From the NCBI RefSeq assembly GCF_900312745.1, contig NZ_OMPD01000014.1:2914001-2978000 (forward strand): a stretch of 64,000 nt of DNA, in the 5' to 3' direction. The position numbers were made by a program, and so were the translations under genes. Below, piece after piece: positions 52,763 through 62,200 of the stretch. Positions within the stretch are counted from its first letter, which is position 1. Each line of letters opens with the position of its first letter. The DNA comes from Aquimarina sp. AU58 (lineage in GTDB: Bacteria; Bacteroidota; Bacteroidia; Flavobacteriales; Flavobacteriaceae). Below the pieces are notes generated by a model. That model was not told the origin of the DNA. It made no database searches and saw only the letters and a list, made by a program, of their open reading frames with translations.

Positions 52763-54094
52763 ATGAAACAAACAGTATTACAGAAAAGTAAAATAGTAAT
52801 CGCATTTCTTTTCATTACAACATCTTTTTTTGCTCAATCTAATAATGAAATCATCAAAGAAGCGCAAAAATTATTAGAAAAAAACTATATCTTCTTAGAT
52901 AAAGCAAAAGAAATCAATGCTCATTTGGATGCATTGATGGAAAAAGGTTTTTTTGATAATCAATCTCCCAAAGATTTTGCCAAAACACTTACCCAGGAAT
53001 TACGAAAAATCACAAAAGACAAGCATCTACGGTTTTTATCTCCCAGACCACCAGAACAATCAAAAAAAGATACAAAAGCTTCTTTCATACAGAACCTATC
53101 TAGATATAGACCTCCTATGCTAAGGGGATTTAAACTTATGAAATCTAATATTGGATATATCGACCTTGCTTTTTTTGGTGGTTCTGAGGAACATTTGGCA
53201 AAAATAGATCAGGTAATGAATGATATGCTTGTTGCAGATGCTATAATTATAGATATGAGAAGAAATGGTGGCGGAAGCCCAACTACGGTAAATTATTTAT
53301 CGAGTTACTTCTTTAATGAGAAGTTATTGTTAAATACTATTTATTCTCGTGCCAATGATCATACCGAAGAATTATGGGTGGCAGATGTGAAAGGGATAAA
53401 AAGGCCTAAAGTACCTGTTTATATACTTACCAGTGATTATACATTTTCTGGTGCCGAAGATTTTTCATACACTATGCAAAGTAGAGGTAGAGCCACTGTA
53501 ATAGGAGAAGTTACGGGAGGGGGAGCACATCCAACCAGAGGTTTCTCTCTACCAAATGGGTTTAGGATTGCAATCCCTTTTGCAAGAACAATAAATCCGG
53601 TTACTAAGACCAATTGGGAAGGTGTTGGGGTGCAACCTGATATAAAAATATCTGCAAGTAAAGCTTTAGAAAAAGCAAAAAAACTAGCATCAGCACAAGC
53701 TGTAACATATAGAGATTCATTTTTTGAACCCTTAGAAAAAACTCTTACAGTTATAGAGAAAAATAAGACAACAAGCCAAGAGTCTAAAAATGACATTTAC
53801 AAACAACTTGTTTTATTAACCCATACTGGTATGATAAATGAAAGTGAAATTAATGCAATGGGGTATTATTATTTACAAAACAATAATCCACAAACAGCTT
53901 TAATTATTTTTGAATCTAATACTCAGTTATTTCCAGATTCTGCAAATGCATGGGATAGTCTCGCTGAAAGTTATTTGGGGCTAGAAAACAAAGAAAAAGC
54001 AATTGAATATTATGAGAAAGCAATTGAAATGGATCCAAAAGGAGGAGTAGGAGAAAATGCAAGAGGAATGCTAAAAAGAATTAAGTCGCAATAG
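52763..54094 (+). CDS. Exported S41-family peptidase with TPR repeats
   Basis: 443 residues from the ATG at 52763 (a TTG at 52736 is less likely). Signal MKQTVLQKSKIVIAFLFITTSFFAQ. S41 (tail-specific/CtpA-like) domain at about 130-300: GYIDLAFFGG, AIIIDMRRNGGGSPTTVNYLSSYF, the nucleophile Ser in YTFSGAEDFSYTMQSRGRATVIGEVTGGGAHP. No PDZ domain is seen. The C-terminus has about two TPR motifs (NAMGYYYLQNNNPQTALIIFESNTQLFPDSANAWDSLAESYLGLENKEKAIEYYEKAIEMDP). Likely periplasmic. A strong terminator follows. Confidence 0.9.
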   Translation: MKQTVLQKSKIVIAFLFITTSFFAQSNNEIIKEAQKLLEKNYIFLDKAKEINAHLDALMEKGFFDNQSPKDFAKTLTQELRKITKDKHLRFLSPRPPEQSKKDTKASFIQNLSRYRPPMLRGFKLMKSNIGYIDLAFFGGSEEHLAKIDQVMNDMLVADAIIIDMRRNGGGSPTTVNYLSSYFFNEKLLLNTIYSRANDHTEELWVADVKGIKRPKVPVYILTSDYTFSGAEDFSYTMQSRGRATVIGEVTGGGAHPTRGFSLPNGFRIAIPFARTINPVTKTNWEGVGVQPDIKISASKALEKAKKLASAQAVTYRDSFFEPLEKTLTVIEKNKTTSQESKNDIYKQLVLLTHTGMINESEINAMGYYYLQNNNPQTALIIFESNTQLFPDSANAWDSLAESYLGLENKEKAIEYYEKAIEMDPKGGVGENARGMLKRIKSQ

Positions 54095-54145
54095 GTATAT
54101 GAAATAATATATGTGATTTTATAGTGTACTACTAAAATCACTAAC

Positions 54146-54194
54146 AAAATGCCAAATAAGCTCTACTATTTTTAGAGCTTATTTGGCATTTTTT
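54146..54194. terminator. Strong bidirectional intrinsic terminator
   Basis: AAAATGCCAAATAAGCTCTA and its exact reverse complement (54173-54192) form a 20-bp stem with a 7-base loop, then T residues. Confidence 0.93.
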
Positions 54195-54277
54195 ATATCC
54201 AAACCAGACGTTGCATCCAGCACTTAATTAAATTTTAAGTATGGGTTTACCAATATAGAAGAGAAGAAAAAATGAAA

Positions 54278-54487
54278 TTATTTCTCTTTATAGTCAATAA
54301 TATCTCTTATTTCTACTCCCATATAATCGGCAATTTTCTTTAGCCGCTCAAAATCTTTTACCAGATCTTTTCGCTTAACCACATAATCTCCTGCCTGTGG
54401 ACTAACTCCTAAAGCTTTAGATATACCGTATACCGTTTTAGCTCCTTTACTTTTTTTAAGGAGCCTTTTTAATTTCTTATTAATCAT
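54278..54487 (-). CDS. Small XRE-type DNA-binding protein
   Basis: 69 residues; the sequence KKSKGAKTVYGISKALGVSPQAGDYVVKRKDLVKDFERLKKIADYMGVEIRDIIDY is a lambda-Cro/XRE helix-turn-helix (turn at GISKALGVSP). No extra domain. It is very basic. Its promoter carries a perfect 16-bp palindrome over the -33 box, so it probably represses itself, and possibly the divergent gene at 54603. The start ATG is at 54487-54485. Confidence 0.85.
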   Translation of the reverse strand: MINKKLKRLLKKSKGAKTVYGISKALGVSPQAGDYVVKRKDLVKDFERLKKIADYMGVEIRDIIDYKEK

Positions 54488-54492
54488 AAAAG

Positions 54493-54524
54493 CAAATATA
54501 CATATAACATTTGATTAATCAAAT
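54493..54524 (-). promoter_or_regulatory. Promoter and operator of the XRE gene
   Basis: Minus strand TTTG (54523-54520), 19 bases, TATATTTG (54500-54493): a perfect Bacteroidota promoter. The palindrome ATTTGATTAATCAAAT (54509-54524) covers the -33 box. The -7 box is only 5 bases before the ATG, so the message may be leaderless. Confidence 0.85.
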
Positions 54525-54543
54525 AAGTTTTTATTAAAGAAAT

Positions 54544-54575
54544 ATTTGATTATTAAAAAAATGTTTGTATATTCG
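54544..54575 (+). promoter_or_regulatory. Promoter of the 54603 gene
   Basis: TTTG (54545-54548), 19 bases, TATATTCG (54568-54575): near-perfect Bacteroidota promoter. An ATTTGATTA half-site of the XRE palindrome (54544-54552) covers the -33 box, so the XRE protein may also act here. Confidence 0.75.
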
Positions 54576-54602
54576 TAGCATACAAATTCAAATCATCGAA
54601 CT

Positions 54603-54953
54603 ATGAAACTTTTATTTGCAACAGTACTATTTTGCGTATCTATAGGAAATGCAGCTCCTTCTAAAACAGGGCCTGATACTGATAAAAAAGAGAAAACAGA
54701 ACGTAAGAAAGAAGTCGAAAAGAAAACATCGCTGAACAAAAATGTTCACTCTCTGAAAAAATGGAAAATGACGATTGAATATGTTAATGGTAATACGATA
54801 TCGAAGACGATTGTTGTAAGTGAAAATTCACATCTAAGTGCATTACAAACTGCTTTTGAAGAAGCAGATAAGCACTTAAAGAATATAAAAAATGTAAAAG
54901 AATACAGTATCTCTCCTGTAACGAGTTCTTATGTGCTCTTAGCAGGTGATTAA
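54603..54953 (+). CDS. Small exported basic protein
   Basis: 116 residues. Signal MKLLFATVLFCVSIGNA. A Lys-rich, low-complexity linker (KTGPDTDKKEKTERKKEVEKKTSLNKN, about 20-48) precedes a compact domain (KKWKMTIEYVNGNTISKTIVVSENSHLSALQTAFEEADKHLKNIKNVKEYSISPVTSSYVLL), about 60 residues with beta-alpha-beta order. I recognise no family. Divergent from, and possibly controlled by, the XRE regulator at 54487. Ends at a strong terminator. Confidence 0.75.
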   Translation: MKLLFATVLFCVSIGNAAPSKTGPDTDKKEKTERKKEVEKKTSLNKNVHSLKKWKMTIEYVNGNTISKTIVVSENSHLSALQTAFEEADKHLKNIKNVKEYSISPVTSSYVLLAGD

Positions 54954-54990
54954 GAATTAATCAGTAACCCCTGAACTTACCTATTTTGAT

Positions 54991-55025
54991 AAAAAAAGAA
55001 GCCACATTGCGTGGCTTCTTTTTTT
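54991..55025 (+). terminator. Intrinsic terminator
   Basis: AAAAAAAGAAGCCAC pairs with GTGGCTTCTTTTTTT across ATTGC. It follows the small exported protein gene. Confidence 0.93.
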
Positions 55026-55137
55026 ATGAACTTTACAATATGCCTGTATAAGCAACACAGAATAAGATTTTTTTATACAGAAGTGATTTAATGTGTAACT
55101 ATTTTTGAACATATTCGTCATATTTTAAACGACCAAA

Positions 55138-55698
55138 ATGTCATCAAAACTTCAACACATCATAAAGTATACCTGGATTGGTCTTGTTGCCTTATGTTTG
55201 TTGATATATTTTATTTATCCAGCCCTGTTTACAAAAGAAAAAATTGCTTCTTTTGTAGGGCAGTTTCATAAATACGCTTGGATGGCTTATTTTTTAATAC
55301 ATGTGATAAGAGGTTTCATTTTGTTACCCAGTACACCTTTAATTTTTGCGGGTGTGTTATTATTTCCCAATGATTTAGTTTGGGTACTCATTATTTCTTT
55401 AATAGGAATTCTTGCATCATCATTATTAATCTACTTTTTTTCGAATACATTAGGCTTTTCTAAAGTATTTGAAAGAAATAATACCAAGTTTAATGTTATA
55501 GAGAATAAGTTATTGGGTAAAAATGGTTATTTATATATTATCCTTTGGTCTTTTATACCGGTAGTACCTACAGATTTAATTTGTTATCTATCTGGTGCAA
55601 TTAAAATTAAAATCCCTGTATTTATTGCTTCTATTTTATTAGGAGAATTAGTTTTATGTTCAATTTATATCTTTGGAAGCACATTCATCATCAATTAG
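55138..55698 (+). CDS. VTT/SNARE-associated (TVP38/DedA-like) membrane protein
   Basis: 186 residues with about five membrane helices. Signature of the TVP38/TMEM64 (VTT) family: GFILLPSTPLIFAGVLLFPNDLVWVLIISLIGILASSLLIYFFSNTLGF and the second re-entrant stretch WSFIPVVPTDLICYLSGAIKIKIPVFIASILLGEL. Such proteins scramble or flip lipids. The methyltransferase that follows starts 23 bases after its stop and may modify a lipid too. Confidence 0.88.
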   Translation: MSSKLQHIIKYTWIGLVALCLLIYFIYPALFTKEKIASFVGQFHKYAWMAYFLIHVIRGFILLPSTPLIFAGVLLFPNDLVWVLIISLIGILASSLLIYFFSNTLGFSKVFERNNTKFNVIENKLLGKNGYLYIILWSFIPVVPTDLICYLSGAIKIKIPVFIASILLGELVLCSIYIFGSTFIIN

Positions 55699-55721
55699 AA
55701 ATCAATCATAATCAAAAAATC

Positions 55722-56261
55722 ATGTCAAACTTTTTCACAATTACTGCTTTAAAAAACCTAAAACAAACAGGAAGCTTATTTCGAAGTTCTAGAACATTAG
55801 CAAATAAACTTGTTGAACCTTTGGATAATAATAAAGATTTGGTAGTAATTGAGTTAGGTGCTGGTGATGGAATTATTACGAAGCAAATTTTAAGCAAAAT
55901 AGGGGTGAATTCTTATTTACATTCCTTTGAAATAAACCTTTCATTTGTACCTATATTAGAGAATATAAATGATGAACGTTTAACAATACATAATACATGT
56001 GTATCTAATTTGGCCACTATTTTTTCTGAAAATAAAGTAGATTTTGTAGTGTCTTGTTTGCCTTTAGCTAATATTGAACGCACATTTAAAAAACAATTGA
56101 TCGAAGATGTAAAATTTATACTTAAAGATAGCGGAAGCCTAATTCAGTATCAATATTCTAAAAAAGATTTAGAGTTCTTAAAAAATAATTTTACAGACAC
56201 AAGCACAACACTTTGTATTAAAAATATTCCACCAGCTTTTATTTATAATTGCAAAAACTAA
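55722..56261 (+). CDS. SAM-dependent methyltransferase, phospholipid N-methyltransferase-like
   Basis: 179 residues from the ATG at 55722 (MSNFFTITALKNLKQTGSLFRSSRTLANKL); an in-frame ATG at 55656 lies within the preceding gene and is less likely. Motif I is LVVIELGAGDGIITKQILSKIG, the acidic loop LHSFEINLSFVPIL, and the late motif DFVVSCLPLANIERTFKKQLIED. The N-terminus with LKQTGSLFRSSRTLA resembles bacterial PmtA-type enzymes, which methylate phosphatidylethanolamine. Context with a VTT lipid scramblase supports a lipid target, but this is inference. Confidence 0.8.
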   Translation: MSNFFTITALKNLKQTGSLFRSSRTLANKLVEPLDNNKDLVVIELGAGDGIITKQILSKIGVNSYLHSFEINLSFVPILENINDERLTIHNTCVSNLATIFSENKVDFVVSCLPLANIERTFKKQLIEDVKFILKDSGSLIQYQYSKKDLEFLKNNFTDTSTTLCIKNIPPAFIYNCKN

Positions 56262-56327
56262 ATACCATTAGTTTTTTAGTGTAATACATATTATACTCTA
56301 ATCATATTTCAAAAAAACAATACATTT

Positions 56328-57041
56328 CTATCCATTAGAACTATAGAGTTTATAAATTCTACTCTTATATGTTTGACCTACAGGTATTTTATGCGTATTG
56401 ATTAAGATTCTATTTCCTTCGATAGTTTTTATTTTATCTATAGCAACAATAAAAGATTTATGAACTCGTATAAAATTGTCTTTTAACAAAAGTTCTTCTA
56501 AAGATGATATTTTTTCATGACTCACAATCATATCATCATCATTAAGGTAGAGTTTGGTATAATTTCCATATGCTTCAATAAACAAAATTGTTTCTGTAGC
56601 TATTTGGTGGTATTTTTTATCGCCCTTAATAAAGAAACGGCTTTGTTTTGCAATAGAGGATGGCGGCGTAGTGGTTGTGTTATTTTTTACAACAGTATTA
56701 ATCGTTTTATTAATAGCTTTTACAAACCGTTCAAAAGAAAAAGGTTTTAATAAATAATCTGTGATATCAAGTTCATACCCTTCGATAGCAAACTCTTTAT
56801 ATGCTGTTGTAACAATAATTTTTGGGGGATTAGATAGTGTTTTTAAGAATTCAAAACCCGATAATTTTGGCATATTAACATCCAAAAACATAAGATCTAC
56901 TTGTTTTTTATTAAGCATTTGCATAGCCTCGAAAGCATCATAACAATTACCTGCTTTTTCTAAATGCGGTAGATTATTGCAATACCCCTCGATAATACGA
57001 TGTGCAATAGGTTCGTCGTCTATAATAATATATCGTATCAT
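56328..57041 (-). CDS. LytTR-family response regulator
   Basis: 237 residues. Receiver with IIIDDEPIAHRIIEGYC, phospho-acceptor Asp54 in LMFLDVNMPKLSG and Lys in LLKPFSFERF; LytTR domain in the last 100 residues (FFIKGDKKYHQIATETILFIEAYGNYTKLYL, FIRVHKSFIVAIDKIKTIEGNRILI). Overlaps the kinase gene by 4 bases. Paralogue of the regulator at 48757. Confidence 0.95.
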   Translation of the reverse strand: MIRYIIIDDEPIAHRIIEGYCNNLPHLEKAGNCYDAFEAMQMLNKKQVDLMFLDVNMPKLSGFEFLKTLSNPPKIIVTTAYKEFAIEGYELDITDYLLKPFSFERFVKAINKTINTVVKNNTTTTPPSSIAKQSRFFIKGDKKYHQIATETILFIEAYGNYTKLYLNDDDMIVSHEKISSLEELLLKDNFIRVHKSFIVAIDKIKTIEGNRILINTHKIPVGQTYKSRIYKLYSSNG

Positions 57042-58165
57042 TGTATGTCTATCTCTAGGGTTGTTTTGTAAATAGTTTTATCTTTTTTGATAAGTAGTTT
57101 ATGTTTTTTTGGATAAATAAGTTTTAATCTGTCTTTTAAATTATCCAATCCAATCCCATGTTGACCGGTTTCTTTTGGTTCTTCATAATTATTCTCGATA
57201 CAAAATTTAATGGTATCGTTTTCTGTTGTTAAATTAATATGAATATAAGCATCTTTTGTTAATCGTTCTACGCCATGCTTAAACGCATTTTCTAGCAAAA
57301 TGATAAATAACAAAGGTGCAACCTTATCATCTTCATCATAAGTATAATCAAATGTTATAACCACTTTTTTTTGATACCGTATTTTATGTAATTCTATATA
57401 GTTCTCTAAATATTTGATTTCATCTTTTAATAATACAGTATCTTGCTTACCTTCATAAATAGTATATCGCATCATATCAGATAGTTTTAGAACTACTTCT
57501 GGAGCACTATCTGATTTTTCGACTGTTAAGCCGTATAAATTATTTAATGTATTAAAAAAGAAATGTGGATTTACCTGGCTTTTTAATAAAGCCAACTCGG
57601 CTTTTCCTTTTTCTGCTTTCAATGTCTTTAGCCATTTCCATTGCTCAAATAACCAAAGCATAATTAGAATAGGTATAGGTAATGTAAGAATAATGAATGC
57701 AATATCTTTTTCATCATTTAGATAAGTGTCTAAGTTTTTAGAAAACAAGCGAACATAAAAGAAATAGGATATTGCGATGGTATAGATTACTAGAATGAAC
57801 AGCTTATACTTTTTAAAAAATGAAGAAAATAATACATAAAAAACACCTAGCCAGAACAATGTAATTAGAAATATAACAATAGGGTTATCTGGGATTTTCC
57901 AATAACTATCTACTGTAATGGCTACTATGAGTAAAAGTATTAGTCCAAGTATTTTATATACTACAATTTTATTTTTTTTGAAATACCTGAATTTATAAAT
58001 AGGAAGTGAGGCAACAAGCCACCAAAATGTAAAAATAACAATGACCTCTATATGACTATCTTCTGGAATTTTGATGAACTCTATATGCTCTAAATACAGT
58101 ATTGTAAAGAAGACCACAAAAAAACCAATTACAAAAGCTTTATATTTTTTTAGAAATGTAATCAT
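57038..58165 (-). CDS. LytS/YehU-family sensor histidine kinase
   Basis: 375 residues from the ATG at 58165 (MITFLKKYKAFVIGFFVVFFTILYL); the TTG frame start at 58201 is less likely. Seven or so membrane helices in the first 195 residues, then His_kinase domain with the phospho-His in VNPHFFFNTLNNLYGL and ATPase (PLLFIILLENAFKHGVERL, GIGLDNLKDRLKLIYPKKH). It is longer than the kinase at 47779, mainly in the membrane part. Divergent from the ABC genes at 58377. Confidence 0.93.
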   Translation of the reverse strand: MITFLKKYKAFVIGFFVVFFTILYLEHIEFIKIPEDSHIEVIVIFTFWWLVASLPIYKFRYFKKNKIVVYKILGLILLLIVAITVDSYWKIPDNPIVIFLITLFWLGVFYVLFSSFFKKYKLFILVIYTIAISYFFYVRLFSKNLDTYLNDEKDIAFIILTLPIPILIMLWLFEQWKWLKTLKAEKGKAELALLKSQVNPHFFFNTLNNLYGLTVEKSDSAPEVVLKLSDMMRYTIYEGKQDTVLLKDEIKYLENYIELHKIRYQKKVVITFDYTYDEDDKVAPLLFIILLENAFKHGVERLTKDAYIHINLTTENDTIKFCIENNYEEPKETGQHGIGLDNLKDRLKLIYPKKHKLLIKKDKTIYKTTLEIDIQ

Positions 58166-58376
58166 ATCCACAAAAATACAGATGTTATAGTGTCTTGACA
58201 ATAAATTTGATGAACGATACTTTTTTTTGCATATACACCTTTCTTTTTTATATCAATCCTACTTTGTATCTATTATAGGTGTTTGTATCGATTTTTTTAG
58301 TGTAGTGGTCATAAAAGTTGGTTAGTGATCTCATTTCCGGATAGGTTCGTATTAGAAATCATTAATTAATCAAACC

Positions 58377-59264
58377 ATGAACAGATTACATATTCAAAAT
58401 TTATCTAAAACGTATCCTAATGGAGTAAAAGCCCTGGATAATGTTTCTCTTACCATTACCAATGGTATGTTTGGCTTATTAGGACCCAATGGAGCAGGAA
58501 AATCATCTTTAATGAGAACAATTGCTTCATTACAGGAACCTACATCGGGTAAAATAACCTTTAATGACAAAGATATTGTTAACCACCCTCAGGAAATTAG
58601 AAATCATTTAGGGTATTTACCTCAAGAGTTTGGAGTGTATCCTAAGATTAGTGCTCAAAATCTACTTCATCATATTGCTATTTTAAAAGGAATATCTAAT
58701 AAAAGCGAATGTAAAGATCAGGTAGAAGCGCTATTACAACAAACAAACTTATATCAACATCGTAAAAAAGCTGTACATACATTTTCTGGTGGTATGCGGC
58801 AACGTTTTGGAGTAGCTCAAGCGTTATTGGGTAACCCACAACTCATTATTGTAGACGAGCCTACTGCAGGATTAGATCCCGAGGAACGTAACCGATTTTT
58901 GAATTTATTAAGCGAGATAGGAGAGAATGTGATTGTTATTCTATCGACTCATATTGTAGAAGATGTTCGCGATTTATGTGCAAATATGGCTATTATGGGA
59001 GAAGGAAAAATTATAAAACAAGGCAATCCCATAGAGCTTACCAAAGCCTTGGCCGGAAATGTCTGGACAAAAACCATTACAAAGGAAGAACTTCAATTTT
59101 ATAAAGAGCAGTTTAATATAATCTCCACACGACTAGTTTCGGGGAAAACACAGATTCAGGTTTTTGCCGAGACCATTCCCGAAAACGGATTTGAAACTAT
59201 GCAACCAGATCTGGAAAGCGTGTACTTCTCTACATTATTTAATAATCAACCTATAAACAGCTAA
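58377..59264 (+). CDS. ABC transporter ATP-binding protein
   Basis: 295-residue ABC ATPase. Walker A GLLGPNGAGKSSLMRTIAS, Q-loop LPQEFGVYP, signature FSGGMRQRFGVAQALL, Walker B LIIVDEPTAGLDPEERNRF, H-loop LSTHIVEDV. Strong paralogue of the ATPase at 46567. Followed after 3 bases by its permease/peptidase partner, so one operon. Confidence 0.96.
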   Translation: MNRLHIQNLSKTYPNGVKALDNVSLTITNGMFGLLGPNGAGKSSLMRTIASLQEPTSGKITFNDKDIVNHPQEIRNHLGYLPQEFGVYPKISAQNLLHHIAILKGISNKSECKDQVEALLQQTNLYQHRKKAVHTFSGGMRQRFGVAQALLGNPQLIIVDEPTAGLDPEERNRFLNLLSEIGENVIVILSTHIVEDVRDLCANMAIMGEGKIIKQGNPIELTKALAGNVWTKTITKEELQFYKEQFNIISTRLVSGKTQIQVFAETIPENGFETMQPDLESVYFSTLFNNQPINS

Positions 59265-59267
59265 GCT

Positions 59268-62200
59268 ATGATATCTTCTTTATTACGTTTTGAAGCCAGC
59301 TACCAACTCAAACAAAAGGCATTTATTGGTTTCATCATTATTTTCCTTCTTTTTGGATTTATGTTGGGAAGTCAGGGTTCTTCTTTGGCTAAAGTAAATT
59401 TTAATTCTGGATACCAGATTAGTTACAATATTGCCATATTATCACTGGGATGTATGTTCGCTATTATGTTTTTTGCCATTAGTGGAATGCTAAGAGATAA
59501 GCAATATCGAATGGAAGCCATAATCTATAGCACACCAATAAAGAAACCTCATTTTTTTCTTAGTCGATTTCTTGGAGTATTTGTATTTAGTTTACTTGTT
59601 TTTTCGATGACTTTAGTCGGTTTTGCTTTGGGAACATTTATGCCTAACCTGGATCCAGAACGACTGGGATCTTTTCAGGTGACTCATTATTTATGGACAT
59701 GGTTACTCATCGTTTTGCCAAATGTTTTTATTTGTACTGCATTTGTCTTTTCGGTTAGTGCATTTAGCAAAAATAATATTGCTACATATATTAGTGCAAT
59801 TCTAATATATGCACTATACTGGATTTGCTCTATCTTTTTCAACTCTCCCTTGTTGGCCAATGCAACACCTGCTTCTCCAGAAAATTTGATTATAGCTGCA
59901 TTGGCAGATCCGTTTGGACTTTCTGCCTTTTTTGAGCAAACTCAATACTGGACTCCTTTTGAAAAAAATACACGATTACTTTCTCTTTCTGGTAATTTTC
60001 TATGGAACAGAGTGCTCTGGATTTCAATATCACTACTAGTTTTAAAAATAACGTACACCTATTTTTCATTTAAGAAATTAAAACAAAAAAGTAAAAGAGT
60101 AGCAATTATAGAAGAAAAAGAAATAGTAAAAAAAGCATATTACCCCATTACTACTATAACAACTACGGTAAGAACACATATAGCAAGTTTTAAATCTTTA
60201 TTAAGAATCGAACTTATCAATGTATTTAAGAGTTTACCCTTTATAGCTATTATACTAATTTGGATTGTTATTGTTGTTACCGAAATTTATACAAGAGTTA
60301 ATCAAGGTGGGGCATATAATGATAGTTTATATCCAACAACAGATTTACTTATTTGGTTAATTAAAGATCCGTTACCATTTTTAGGATTATTGCTAATTGT
60401 ATTTTATAGTGGCGAATTAGTTTGGCGCGAACGTAGCTTGCAATTTGACGGTATAATTGATGCTACCCCAGCTTCGAATATGGTATTTTTTTTATCAAAA
60501 GCCATAACACTTATTCTACTACCAGTTATATTAATCACAATAAGTATTCTTATCGCTATTGGAATTCAAATAACAAAAGGGTATTATATTTTTGAAATTT
60601 GGCAATACTTCTCTATGTTTTATTACTTGGGAATGAGTTTTCTCTTTTACATTTTATTAGCCTTATTTATTCAAAGTTTATCTCCCAATAAATATGCAGG
60701 GATGGCAATTACGGGATTGATTATTATCTTTTTTGGAAGCTCTCTTGCTTCATTTATAGGAATTGAACATTCATTACTTCGAATAGGGAGTTTGCCTGCT
60801 ACAAAATATACAAATATGACAGGTTATGGGGATTATACTAAACCTTTTCATTATTATGCTGTTTATTGGACTGCATTAGGTTTAGTACTTACAGTATTAT
60901 CTTTTAAATTATGGCAACGAGGTACAATACATAAGTTTGTTTTCAGATTAAAACAACTTCGATATCATTGGAAAAAATGGGAACTTGCTACACTTGTCTT
61001 TTTTGGAATACTTTTTATGGCCTCAGGAGCAACTATTTATTATAATAAAAATGTGGTAAATGAATATGTTACAGTAAGCGATAATTTAGATTTTCGTGAA
61101 ACATATGAAAAAAAATATAAGAAATATGATGTCCCCCGACAGCTTATTCCTGTAGCGATGAAAACCAAAATGGATATATATCCAGATAAGAATTTCTATA
61201 CTATTAAGGCCGATTATATTCTCGAAAATAGAGGGGAAAAAATTTTACGAGAAATCTTTATTTCAGAGAGGGTTCCGGTTACTAATATGTCTATAGAAAA
61301 TGCAATATTAGAAAAACACGATAGTGTTTATAATATTCGAATTTTTAAATTCGAAGAACCTCTGGCTCCGGGAGAACAAATAAAATATACCTATGAATTA
61401 ACTTATCAAAAAAAAGGGTTTGAAACCAGTACTATTTTGGTTAATAACGGATCATTTATACAGCATAGTAATTTTGAACCAATTTTGGGGTACACTACGA
61501 GTTTTGAAATCACAGATTCGTTCGAAAGAGAAAAACGTGGGTTACCAAAACAAATAGAGGATGAAAACAATGCTAGCCATTTTAGTGCTGTTGATGTTTC
61601 ACATGTTAAATTACCATATGAAACTGTTGTGTCTACACAAAAAGATCAGACCGCTATAGCAACAGGAGAATTAATAAAAACCTGGGAAGAAAACGACAGA
61701 AACTTTTACCATTATAAATCGTCTCATGATATTATTCCCTTTTTAGCTTACTATTCGGGAGCCTATAAGATCGAAAAAGAAAACTATAAGGGAGTAGAAA
61801 TCGAACAATATTATCATCCTGGACATGAGTATAATATCAATACTATTTCAGAAAGTACTAAACAAACTTTAGACTATTGTCAAAAACACTTTACAGATTA
61901 TAAGTTTGATCATATACGAATTGCAGAAATACCGGGACATTGGCGATTTGGAGGACAAGCACAACCAGGAACTATTGCAATGGTTGAGAATCGATTATAC
62001 CTTACAGATAATCGTAATACAGACAATTTTGATCTTGTAGCCAAACGAACTATTCATGAAGTTGCACACCAATGGTGGGGCCATATGCTTACTCCTAAAA
62101 ATGTAGATGGAGGAGGGTTAATCACAGAAGGGTTAACCAAATATACCGAAGCAGTTATTATGGAAAAATACTATGGTAAAAAAGCAATTTGGCAATTAAG

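Noticed and set aside
58215-58290. Nested inverted pieces CGATAC/GTATCG and ACACCT/AGGTGT before the second ABC module
   Set aside because: Short, 6 bp each, in AT-rich sequence; too weak to call a binding site.
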